From: DAOTTY01 sp964451095
GTDB taxonomy: Bacteria > Chloroflexota > Anaerolineae > Aggregatilineales > Phototrophicaceae
Assembly: GCA_964451095.1 (NCBI GenBank)
Contig: CAYVGI010000210.1
Span: 1 to 5,732 of the forward strand
Reading direction: 5' to 3'
DNA: 5,732 bases
Below the pieces are notes generated by a model. That model worked only from the letters and a program-made list of their open reading frames with translations, was not told the DNA's origin and did not search any database. Shown piece after piece: positions 1-5,346 of this stretch; within the stretch, counting starts at the first letter, position 1; each line of letters opens with the position of its first letter. The position numbers and the translations under genes were made by a program.

Positions 1-8
1 GGTGCGAT

Positions 9-278
9 TTATCGCGTCACTCTCCCCGCCAGAATGAGCAGGTCGCTCTGGCGCGGGCTAGCACGGTTTAGCTCCATGCCAAAGCGCGACAGGTCATAGT
101 TGCTCGACTGGGTTGCCATCATCTCGATTGCGCAACACGCCAGCCCGAACAACAGGGGCCACAACGCACCCTGCCGTGCCCAGTTGACCGCAGCATCCAG
201 CCTGGTAGTTACGACGCCCAGGTCACCCAGCTTTTGGCTGACCGTTGCGCCGCCCTTGGTGGGTTCCATTACTCCCAT
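9..278 (-). CDS. nuoB: NADH-quinone oxidoreductase subunit B (NuoB), N-terminal part, cut by an in-frame stop next to the window edge
   Basis: NuoB is the hydrophilic-arm subunit of respiratory complex I that holds iron-sulfur cluster N2 next to the quinone site. The visible part has the family core: WARQGALWPLLFGLACCAIEMM with the first two N2 cysteines (residues 48-49 from this start), then NYDLSRFGME and ASPRQSDLLILAG. The other two cluster cysteines would lie beyond the left edge. The start at 276-278 was chosen because AAAGGAG sits 7 nt upstream; an ATG at 297-299 lacks such a site, and one at 267-269 forms TAATG with the nuoA stop. The gene overlaps nuoA by 10 nt. Oddity: codon 9-11 is TAA just after V-T-R, and the same frame then reads I-A-P, so a Lys codon (AAA) of the usual K-[MI]-A-P motif appears to be replaced by a stop. 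Identity is near certain; whether the gene is intact is not. Confidence 0.9.
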   Translation of the reverse strand: MGVMEPTKGGATVSQKLGDLGVVTTRLDAAVNWARQGALWPLLFGLACCAIEMMATQSSNYDLSRFGMELNRASPRQSDLLILAGRVTR

Positions 279-628
279 TCCAACGCTCCTTTTTTCCACT
301 CATACAAAAAGCCTACAATAAGTACAAACGTGAACACGCCCATTGCCGCCAGCCCATACCAGCCCAGCCCACGCATGGTGACCGCCCACGGCAGGAAAAA
401 GATCACTTCAATATCAAACAGAATAAACAACACGGCGATGAGGTAAAACTTTACCGGTACCTGACGGGTACCCTCACCGATGGGCTTCATACCGCTTTCG
501 TATGGGGAGACCTTGCGTACCGTCGGGTTATTGGGCCCGAACAGGCGTGACAAGAAGAGAATGATAACCGAAACCAGGATGGCGAGTATTAGCAACGCGC
601 TAATCGGCGCGAAATCTGCAAGTGCCAT
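269..628 (-). CDS. nuoA: NADH-quinone oxidoreductase subunit A (NuoA)
   Basis: NuoA is a small membrane subunit of complex I (the ND3 counterpart), located at the junction of the membrane and hydrophilic arms. The 119-residue length is normal. Three hydrophobic segments are visible at about residues 8-29, 60-82 and 89-109. Family marks are PYESGM (43-47), in the conserved loop between helices 1 and 2, and FDIEVIFFLPWA (71-82) with the conserved acidic residues D72 and E74 in helix 2. The protein ends in YEWKKGALEWE, also typical. The ATG at 626-628 follows GGAG (636-639) at 7 nt. It is the first gene of the unit, with nuoB directly downstream and overlapping, as in the usual nuoABCD order. 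Nothing unusual is seen in the protein itself. Confidence 0.97.
   Translation of the reverse strand: MALADFAPISALLILAILVSVIILFLSRLFGPNNPTVRKVSPYESGMKPIGEGTRQVPVKFYLIAVLFILFDIEVIFFLPWAVTMRGLGWYGLAAMGVFTFVLIVGFLYEWKKGALEWE
286..292 (-). promoter_or_regulatory. Ribosome binding site deciding the nuoB start
   Basis: AAAGGAG on the minus strand lies 7 nt before the ATG at 276-278 and inside the end of nuoA. It is the strongest Shine-Dalgarno match near the three possible nuoB ATGs and selects the middle one. Confidence 0.7.
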
Positions 629-648
629 AGTTTATCTCCGCTCTCGTT

Positions 649-674
649 GTAATCGCTCTAAGCGATACGATTAC
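649..674. repeat. Nested inverted repeats in the nuoA leader (operator or leader hairpin)
   Basis: Two perfect inverted repeats share this stretch. The outer one pairs GTAATCG (649-655) with CGATTAC (668-674) around 12 nt. The inner one pairs ATCGCT (652-657) with AGCGAT (661-666) around 3 nt. The two pairings compete because they share bases. The element ends about 10 nt upstream of the nuoA ribosome binding site. It could be a two-fold-symmetric operator or a 5'-leader hairpin; the sequence alone does not decide. There is no U-tract on either side, so it is not a terminator. Confidence 0.5.
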
Positions 675-682
675 TTAAGTAC

Positions 683-711
683 AGGGTAACAAAATTGTGC
701 TTCACCGTCAA
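683..711 (-). promoter_or_regulatory. Candidate promoter of the nuo operon
   Basis: On the minus strand, TTGACG (706-711, 5 of 6 to the -35 consensus) is separated by 17 nt from TACCCT (683-688). The -10 box is poor (3 of 6) but is preceded by TGT, an extended -10 motif. Transcription would start near 676 and the nested inverted repeat would fall at the 5' end of the leader. This is inferred from motifs only. Confidence 0.35.
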
Positions 712-940
712 ATGAGCGCCTCATTACATGAGAAGATCATTTGTGATTTTTCTTGCAAAGTATTCTACCAACCTTCCGCTGGACTGTCTATAGATTCGAC
801 GCCGCAGGTGTCACTGCGTTAGTAAGATGTGACAACTGGTAACTCCTGATACCACGACCGTCACTCGCAGCCAGTTGAGATGATCACCCATTCCTCAATA
901 ATCGCAACTCACACCCACTGTGGAACCGGGCGTGCCGTTG

Positions 941-946
941 TATACT
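941..946 (+). promoter_or_regulatory. Candidate -10 box for cheW
   Basis: TATACT matches the -10 consensus at 5 of 6 positions. No good -35 hexamer lies 16-18 nt upstream. A start near 953 would give a leader of about 34 nt before the cheW ATG. Low certainty. Confidence 0.3.
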
Positions 947-986
947 GAGATGTGTAACCGTCACGGAAAAGCAGCACGCCCGAACC

Positions 987-1595
987 ATGCCCGACGACCC
1001 ATCCACACACGAAGACGAAACCAATACCACGCGGATCATGCACGACATGTTCCACAAGCTGCGCAGCTACAGTCAGTCCCGCAAAGTCTCCGAGGCGGAC
1101 ATCCTGCGGCAGCGTGCCCGCCAGTACGCAGAACTGCCGCCCGATACCGCCCCGGCAAGCGATACGCTCACCGTCATCACGTTTGAGCTGGGCACGGAGC
1201 ACTACGGCTTGGACGTGCGCTATGTGAGCAGCGTGCGCCCGCTGGCGTCCTACACCCGCGTGCCGAACACCCCGCCGCACTTCATGGGCGTGGTCAATGT
1301 GCGCGGTGCGGTGGTCACCCTGCTAGACCTGAGCACATTTTTCGGTCTGCACACACCCACCCAACTCCGCGAGATTGTCGTGGTTGAACTGGACGACACA
1401 ACGTTGGCGCTCCCCGTGCGGCGCGTGCGAGATGTGCTGATCGTACCCCGGCAGGAGATCACCAAGCTGGACGACGCCCCACACGCGCTGGGCGCTTATG
1501 TCAGCCCAAGCGCCCGAATTATCGTGCTGGACGCCGACGAAATCTTCCGCGACAAGCGGCTAAACCATGAAGCAGGGAAACCCCATGACCAATGA
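987..1595 (+). CDS. cheW: CheW-like chemotaxis adaptor protein
   Basis: CheW is a cytoplasmic SH3-like adaptor that links chemoreceptors to the histidine kinase CheA. The CheW domain covers about residues 61-190 of 202. Family features are the first strand ending G-x-x-x-Y-G-L-D (69-76), RVPNTPPHFMGVVNVRG (91-107) with the conserved NTP and the Arg of the V-R-G turn, the strand ALPVRRVRDVL (141-151) and the last strand RIIVLDADEIF (177-187). E. coli CheW is about 167 residues; the extra length is an N-terminal extension of about 58 residues with a charged, probably helical stretch (SEADILRQRARQYAELP) and an Asp/Thr-rich start. No CheA or response-regulator domain is fused. The first ATG has only a weak, distant GGAAAAG, so M18 (1038) or M21 (1047) remain possible. 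It overlaps the following receptor gene, which points to a shared transcript. The matching CheA must be encoded outside the window. Confidence 0.85.
   Translation: MPDDPSTHEDETNTTRIMHDMFHKLRSYSQSRKVSEADILRQRARQYAELPPDTAPASDTLTVITFELGTEHYGLDVRYVSSVRPLASYTRVPNTPPHFMGVVNVRGAVVTLLDLSTFFGLHTPTQLREIVVVELDDTTLALPVRRVRDVLIVPRQEITKLDDAPHALGAYVSPSARIIVLDADEIFRDKRLNHEAGKPHDQ
1574..1578 (+). promoter_or_regulatory. Ribosome binding site deciding the receptor gene start
   Basis: AGGGA lies 6 nt before the ATG at 1585. An earlier in-frame ATG at 1567 has only a weak GCGG at 7 nt, and a later one at 1597 has none. The site lies inside the 3' end of cheW, which suggests coupled translation. Confidence 0.5.
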
Positions 1596-2814
1596 CATGA
1601 CGTTCCAAAGCACGCCCGCGCCCCAGGCACGCCTTGCCATCCTACGCAACGGTGTGGTCTTCAGCACGGCGGTCGCTGCGGCAGTGCCCATGCTCTTTTT
1701 GTCCGCGCTGCTGCGCCTTGGCACCGTGACCGTCGTGCTGGGCACGCTGCTGGCGTTGTTGTTCGGGCTGCTGGTAGGTGCCGCTGTCTACTGGCTGAAC
1801 TTCCGCGCAGTAGAACGTCGCCTCAACGAGTACGTGGAGCTAATCGAACGCGCCGCCGCTGGCAACATGCGCGTGCGCCTGTCCATCCCAGAGCGGGAAA
1901 ACACCAACGAGAATCGGCTGCTGGTGCGCCTGGGTAGCTCCGTCAATCGGCTGATGGATCGGATGCAGGGCATGGTACAAGAGGTGCAGTTTGCGCTCCA
2001 CCAACTGGAAAGCGACACCGAGGCGATCCTGGAGGCGACCGAGCGGCAGATTCTCTCCGCCAACGAGCAGGACGCAGTCGTGACCGAGACGACCGCGACC
2101 GTGAACGAAGTGCGTGCCACCGTGACGGAAACGGCAGAGCGTGCTAGCGGCGTTGCGGATACCGCGCAGAACGCAGCGGAGATCAGCAAGCGCGGCGACG
2201 AGGCGGTAGACGCCACCATACGCGGCATGGATGTGATCCGCCGCCGCGTGGAGGACATCGCCGACAATATTCTCGTGCTCAGCGAGCACACACAGCAAAT
2301 TGGCGAGATTATCGCCACCGTCAACAACCTCGCCGACCAGTCGCGCATGTTAGCACTTAACGCCAGCGTGGAGGCGGCACGCGCCGGGGAAGAAGGCAAG
2401 GGTTTTGCCGTCGTGGCGATGGAGGTGCGTAACCTCGCCGACCAGAACCGCGATGCCACTGTGCAGGTGCGGGAAATCCTGGGGGAAATCCAGCGGGCGA
2501 CCAACGGCGCGGTCATGGTAACAGAGGAGGGCAGCAAGGGCGTGGACGAAGGGCAGCAGCTTGTGAACCGCGCCGGGGAGAGCATCCGCGAACTGGCAAA
2601 GGCAATCGAAGATGCCGCGTTTGCCGCTATCCAGATTGCCGCCAGCACCCGCCAGCAAACCATCGGCGTTGACCAGCTTACCGGGGCGATGCGGACGATC
2701 AAGCACGCCACTGCCGAGGCAATCACCAGCACCATGCAGGTCGAAAGCAGCGCCAACCGCCTGCAAGAAGCAGCACGCCGCGTGAACGACGCGCTCATGG
2801 GCATCGAGACGTAA
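1585..2814 (+). CDS. Methyl-accepting chemotaxis protein, membrane-anchored, without an extracellular sensor domain
   Basis: This receptor would control CheA through CheW. From the chosen start (409 residues; 415 if 1567 is used) the order is: a short polar N-terminus; two hydrophobic segments at about 23-43 and 46-71 separated by only a few residues; a HAMP-like stretch at about 74-126; then a long coiled coil ending near residue 400. The signalling hairpin is clear at about 239-284, with LALN-x-x-VEAARAGEEGKGFAVVA-x-EVRNLAD. The Glu, Arg and Glu matching Tsr E385, R388 and E391 are present. The usual Q-T-N at the tip is Q-S-R here. There is no periplasmic loop large enough to bind a ligand and no C-terminal CheR-tethering pentapeptide; the protein ends LMGIET. 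It overlaps cheW by 11 nt. Input may come through the membrane, the HAMP-like stretch or a partner protein; the stimulus cannot be read from sequence. Confidence 0.9.
   Translation: MTNDMTFQSTPAPQARLAILRNGVVFSTAVAAAVPMLFLSALLRLGTVTVVLGTLLALLFGLLVGAAVYWLNFRAVERRLNEYVELIERAAAGNMRVRLSIPERENTNENRLLVRLGSSVNRLMDRMQGMVQEVQFALHQLESDTEAILEATERQILSANEQDAVVTETTATVNEVRATVTETAERASGVADTAQNAAEISKRGDEAVDATIRGMDVIRRRVEDIADNILVLSEHTQQIGEIIATVNNLADQSRMLALNASVEAARAGEEGKGFAVVAMEVRNLADQNRDATVQVREILGEIQRATNGAVMVTEEGSKGVDEGQQLVNRAGESIRELAKAIEDAAFAAIQIAASTRQQTIGVDQLTGAMRTIKHATAEAITSTMQVESSANRLQEAARRVNDALMGIET
2326..2445 (+). repeat. 15-bp exact direct repeat flanking the receptor tip
   Basis: AACCTCGCCGACCAG occurs at 2326-2340 and again at 2431-2445, exactly 105 bp (35 codons) apart and in the same reading frame. 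Both copies encode N-L-A-D-Q, one on each arm of the antiparallel signalling hairpin. It is a feature of the coding sequence, not a mobile-element trace. Confidence 0.85.
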
Positions 2815-2825
2815 TCGGCTATAAT
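2798..2825 (+). promoter_or_regulatory. Candidate promoter for the C2-like protein gene
   Basis: A perfect TATAAT (2820-2825) lies 16 nt after TGGGCA (2798-2803, 4 of 6 to the -35 consensus). The -35 lies inside the last codons of the receptor gene and the -10 just after its stop. Transcription would start near 2832, about 30 nt before the ATG. This suggests the downstream gene can be expressed apart from cheW and the receptor. Confidence 0.5.
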
Positions 2826-2862
2826 TCACACCATCACGATTCACTGAGGAAAGACAATCACT

Positions 2863-3297
2863 ATGGCATACGCACTGGAAATCATCGCGCTGCAATGCTT
2901 GAAGAACCAGGAACTCGACGGCGACGAGATCGTTATCAAGTTCAACGAAAAAGTGATGTTCCACTGGGAGGACACAGGTTACCGCTGGGCGGCAGAACTC
3001 AAGCTGGAAGACTGGACGGACTACTACAACTTCCGCACAAACAAGATGCGCACCATGGAAGGCGAAATCGAAGTTGAGGCGTACAAGGACTACGGTTTCG
3101 TGCTGACAGACCTGACCGACCCTGTTTCGATTGAGCTGTGGGAGAGCGATGAGGGCAATGTGTTCCGGGGTGAGGACGACAAGCTGGGCACCCTAACGGT
3201 AGACGAGAACAGTGCCGCCGATGTCGCGCAGACTTACGACTTCACCGGGGATGGTGCCCACTACCGCCTGACGTACGCAGTCGTGGCGCAGCAGTAG
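2863..3297 (+). CDS. Hypothetical acidic protein with a C2-like beta-sandwich pattern
   Basis: I do not recognise a named family with certainty. The 144-residue protein has no signal peptide or membrane segment and one cysteine (C12). It is strongly acidic: about 31 Asp/Glu against 12 Lys/Arg. The pattern of short alternating strands, the opening A-L-E-I-I-A-L-Q-C-L with GDEIVIKFN (20-28), and the segment ELWESDEGNVFRGEDDKLG (91-109) followed by a closing YRLTYAVV strand (134-141) resemble C2-like sandwiches, in which an acidic loop before D-x-L-G binds calcium. Function is therefore unknown; calcium or phospholipid binding is only a possibility. The ATG has GAGGA about 12 nt upstream, a slightly long spacing. 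It follows the receptor gene by 48 bp but has its own candidate promoter. Its stop is 13 bp from the stop of the convergent acetyltransferase gene, with no terminator hairpin between them. Confidence 0.8.
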   Translation: MAYALEIIALQCLKNQELDGDEIVIKFNEKVMFHWEDTGYRWAAELKLEDWTDYYNFRTNKMRTMEGEIEVEAYKDYGFVLTDLTDPVSIELWESDEGNVFRGEDDKLGTLTVDENSAADVAQTYDFTGDGAHYRLTYAVVAQQ

Positions 3298-3310
3298 GTA
3301 GGGCGGCGGT

Positions 3311-4144
3311 CTACAGCGCTAACGTCATCTCGAACTGGCTCAGGTAGGGCTTGTACCCCAGCGTGAACAGCACCGCCCACGCGGGGTCATCCTCTGCAAT
3401 GTTAATGATGCTGCCCGCCGCCAGTGGATTCTGGCGGTGCAGCTCGCCGACCAGCGCCCGCAGCGCCCGCCCCTGCCCCGGCGCACACGCCACATCCACG
3501 TAACGAATCACATCCACGCGGAACACCCCCAGCGCATACGCCTGTATCGTGTCCTGCTCGATTGCCACCCACGCGCTCAGGTTGGGTGCCAGCCGCTCCA
3601 GTGCCACGCGCTCGCGCTGCCACGGGTTCGGCGCGGCACGGAACCGCTCAAAGAAGCGCAGCGCGTCGGTCACACTCACCTGCTGGAACTTGTAGCCGGG
3701 CACACGCGCACGGGCGAAGCCCTCTGCCACATGCAGCACCCGCGCCTGCTGGAACCCCAGGCTGTCGTACAGGGCGCGGGCAGCGGTGTTCTGCCGGATG
3801 ACCTCTAGCTGCACATGCTGTGCGCCACCGTCACGCCCCGCGCCTAGCAGCGCTTCCATCACGCCGCGCCCAATACCGTGCCCCCGGTGGGACGGCAGCA
3901 CACCCACCCCACCAATCCACGCCCGCTGCCCACGCAGCGCCAGCATTCCCATCCCGACGGGTTCGCCAGCTAACAGCGCCACCTGGGATGCCGTCATGTC
4001 GATGTCATCACGGGCTACACGCTCACGCAGTTGGCGCACACTCATGTCCAGCGGCACGTAGTAGTCCTGGTAGGCGGCATTGAGCAGCGCGGTGAAGTCG
4101 GAAAAGGCGATCTCGGTGGCGGGCACGATCTGCACAGGGGTCAT
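3311..4144 (-). CDS. GNAT-family N-acetyltransferase with a probable degenerate second GNAT lobe
   Basis: GNAT enzymes transfer the acetyl group of acetyl-CoA to an amine of a small molecule or protein. The N-terminal half (about residues 3-135) is a standard GNAT domain: strand IGGVGVLPSHRGHGIGRG (77-94), where R-G-H-G-I-G is the acetyl-CoA pyrophosphate loop, and motif B QLEVIRQNTAARALYDSLGF (112-131). With 277 residues it is nearly twice a single domain. The C-terminal half (about 150-277) ends AEDDPAWAVLFTLGYKPYLSQFEM, which looks like a second GNAT motif B, while its motif A position reads APGQGRALRAL (221-231) without a full R/Q-x-x-G-x-G/A loop. I infer a tandem GNAT with an inactive second lobe. 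The substrate is unknown. The ATG shares bases with the stop of the upstream hydrolase gene (ATGA, 4141-4144) and has no clear ribosome binding site, so translation probably depends on re-initiation. Confidence 0.88.
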   Translation of the reverse strand: MTPVQIVPATEIAFSDFTALLNAAYQDYYVPLDMSVRQLRERVARDDIDMTASQVALLAGEPVGMGMLALRGQRAWIGGVGVLPSHRGHGIGRGVMEALLGAGRDGGAQHVQLEVIRQNTAARALYDSLGFQQARVLHVAEGFARARVPGYKFQQVSVTDALRFFERFRAAPNPWQRERVALERLAPNLSAWVAIEQDTIQAYALGVFRVDVIRYVDVACAPGQGRALRALVGELHRQNPLAAGSIINIAEDDPAWAVLFTLGYKPYLSQFEMTLAL

Positions 4145-5280
4145 GGCACGGTTAGTCTTTCCAGTTCAGCAGTCAAAACGTCGATGGCGGGTTTGGGCGT
4201 GCCGTCGCTGTGCCACAACCCAAAGTGATGCTCGCGGTTGTCCAGGCTCTGGCAGGTGCCGGGGTAGCACGTTGCCGTCAGCGGGAAGTCAAATGCCGTC
4301 CACACCATCCAGCCGAGCACGTCGCCGCGTTCTTCCTCAATCAAGCGCACCACATCCCGCACAGCGGCTGCCTGCTGCTCTTGTGTCACATCAAACGTGG
4401 TAAAGCCGAACTCCTGTAGCAGGATGGGACTGTCGTAGTCCATTCTGTTGAGCCGCTCGCGTAGGTTTGCTGCGCCGCGCCAATGGTGGAAGCTGATGAA
4501 ATCCACATATGGGGCGGTGTGCTGCTCGTTGTAGCGCCAGCCCGCCGTAATCAAGTGGTTTGTGTCTAGCTCACGCACCTGCCGGGATGTCGCTGCCAGC
4601 CAACTGATAACTGCCTCCTGAGACACCGTGCCCGGTTTGAACAGATTCACACCGTCGTAGTCGATGTCGCCCTCGTTACGCAGGTCCCACGCCAGGATTG
4701 CAGGCTCGTCGCGGTAGCGCTGCACAATAAATGCCGTCTGCTCGATGATGTGCGACGGATTGTTGTACAGCGCCGCATCGCCTTCGAGGACGGGCAGGTC
4801 GTTCAGCGTCACAATCAAATACAGGTCATGTGCCGCCGCCTGCCGCATCACCGCGTCCAGGCGAGCAAAGGCAGCGGGGTTCGGCACCGCCCCGTGCGCT
4901 TCACAGTCGAACAGTGCCTCATTCCACAGGAAGATGCGCACACTGTTGAACCCGGTACGCTGCAACAGCGCAAAGTCGCGCTGTAGGGTCGCCTCGTCGG
5001 TTTCCGTCAAAAAGCGCCGCCACGGGTAGTTCGCGGGGTAGTAGTTCACGCCACGTAAGGTGAACGTATCGTCCGTCAGCGTAAAGCGGTCGCCTGCCAG
5101 CGTCACAAACTCGGGGTCATCTGCGGTCGGCATGTAGGGAGAAGTCTGGGTAAGCTGTGCCGTCACCTGCGCCAGGGAGCAGGTACCGTCTGCCGACTGC
5201 GCCGAAGGTAGTACACTCAGCAGCAGCACGACTAGCAGAACGATTATGTTTCTGATTGCTGTTCGCGTATATAATGTCAA
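4141..5280 (-). CDS. Secreted glycoside hydrolase, GH5-type (cellulase/mannanase-like TIM barrel)
   Basis: The protein probably hydrolyses beta-linked polysaccharide outside the cell. Residues 1-30 form a signal peptide: a basic start, the hydrophobic run NIIVLLVVLLLSVL and a likely cleavage after AQSA; no lipobox Cys is present. The catalytic barrel covers about 65-375. Typical clan GH-A marks are FTLRGVNYYP (73-82), TGFNSVRIFLWNE (109-121), ILAWDLRNEGD (195-205) with E203 as the likely acid/base, FISFHHWRG (261-269), ILLQEFGF (286-293) with E290 as the likely nucleophile, and GWMVWTAFDF (323-332). Both catalytic glutamates are intact. Four cysteines (34, 126, 338, 343) could form disulfides in the exported form. 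No carbohydrate-binding module is attached. The start is TTG at 5278-5280; GGAG lies 8 nt upstream, and there is no ATG before the signal peptide. Family GH5 versus a related clan A family, and the substrate, cannot be fixed by eye. Confidence 0.87.
   Translation of the reverse strand: MTLYTRTAIRNIIVLLVVLLLSVLPSAQSADGTCSLAQVTAQLTQTSPYMPTADDPEFVTLAGDRFTLTDDTFTLRGVNYYPANYPWRRFLTETDEATLQRDFALLQRTGFNSVRIFLWNEALFDCEAHGAVPNPAAFARLDAVMRQAAAHDLYLIVTLNDLPVLEGDAALYNNPSHIIEQTAFIVQRYRDEPAILAWDLRNEGDIDYDGVNLFKPGTVSQEAVISWLAATSRQVRELDTNHLITAGWRYNEQHTAPYVDFISFHHWRGAANLRERLNRMDYDSPILLQEFGFTTFDVTQEQQAAAVRDVVRLIEEERGDVLGWMVWTAFDFPLTATCYPGTCQSLDNREHHFGLWHSDGTPKPAIDVLTAELERLTVP
5270..5275 (+). promoter_or_regulatory. 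Candidate -10 box of the small membrane protein gene
   Basis: A perfect TATAAT on the plus strand lies inside the first codons of the divergent hydrolase gene. The -35 region is poor. Transcription would start near 5282, leaving about 65 nt before the ATG at 5347. Confidence 0.4.
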
Positions 5281-5288
5281 ATGGTGTG

Positions 5289-5292
5289 CTCC
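5289..5292 (-). promoter_or_regulatory. Ribosome binding site supporting the TTG start of the hydrolase
   Basis: GGAG on the minus strand (within ACGGAG) lies 8 nt before the TTG at 5278-5280. No in-frame ATG exists near the signal peptide, so this site supports the rare start codon. Confidence 0.6.
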
Positions 5293-5310
5293 GTCCAGTT
5301 ATCCCGTCAC

Positions 5311-5340
5311 ATCATAGTCGCAAAAGAACAAACAGGGCAA
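5311..5340 (-). promoter_or_regulatory. Candidate promoter of the hydrolase-acetyltransferase unit
   Basis: On the minus strand TTGCCC (5335-5340, 4 of 6 to -35) is followed after 18 nt by TATGAT (5311-5316, 5 of 6 to -10). Transcription would start near 5304, giving a leader of about 24 nt that contains the GGAG site. Confidence 0.5.
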
Positions 5341-5346
5341 CATACG

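Larger units (their letters stand above)
629..986. other. Divergent intergenic region between nuoA and cheW
   Basis: About 358 bp without a credible gene. It is visibly more AT-rich than the flanking genes, most clearly at 670-800. It holds the nested inverted repeat (649-674), the candidate nuo promoter (683-711) and a TATACT box near the cheW side (941-946). A 6-bp inverted repeat TGTCAC (809-814)/GTGACA (829-834) with a 20-bp centre-to-centre distance is present but could be chance. The AT-rich stretch at 735-755 contains a 4-bp stem followed by a T-run, too weak to call a terminator. Short open frames across it have no ribosome binding site or family signature. Confidence 0.7.

Noticed and set aside
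737..757. Small stem followed by a T-run on the plus strand, possible terminator
   Set aside because: The stem is only four base pairs and AT-rich, and no plus-strand gene ends before it in the window.
809..834. TGTCAC/GTGACA inverted repeat spaced two helical turns apart, possible regulator site
   Set aside because: Six-base half-sites at a free spacing are expected by chance in a region this long, and symmetry does not extend beyond them.
704..963. Three copies of ACCGTCA in the nuoA-cheW intergenic region (704, 857, 957)
   Set aside because: The same 7-mer also occurs in coding parts of the window (for example within cheW and the receptor gene), so it is a common word here and not a clear site array.
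1788..2804. A 338-codon open frame antisense to the receptor gene
   Set aside because: It mirrors the receptor's strong codon bias, is Ser/Arg/Ala-rich without any family motif, and the sense strand has a clear receptor domain.
2350..2964. A 204-codon minus-strand frame spanning the end of the receptor gene and the start of the C2-like gene
   Set aside because: It covers two genuine sense genes and their promoter, and the protein is low in recognisable structure.
3424..3808. Plus-strand frames of 123-125 codons opposite the acetyltransferase gene
   Set aside because: They are Pro/Arg/His-rich shadows of the GC-rich acetyltransferase sequence with no ribosome binding site.
5275..5280. Perfect TTGACA on the minus strand overlapping the TTG start of the hydrolase
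   Set aside because: No -10 box lies 16-18 nt downstream, and a transcript from it would start after the signal peptide begins; it is simply the first two codons.
5281..5346. A 22-codon N-terminal extension of the small membrane protein starting at the ATG at 5281
   Set aside because: It would begin at the predicted transcription start without a leader, overlaps the divergent promoter, and lacks the family-like opening that begins at 5347.
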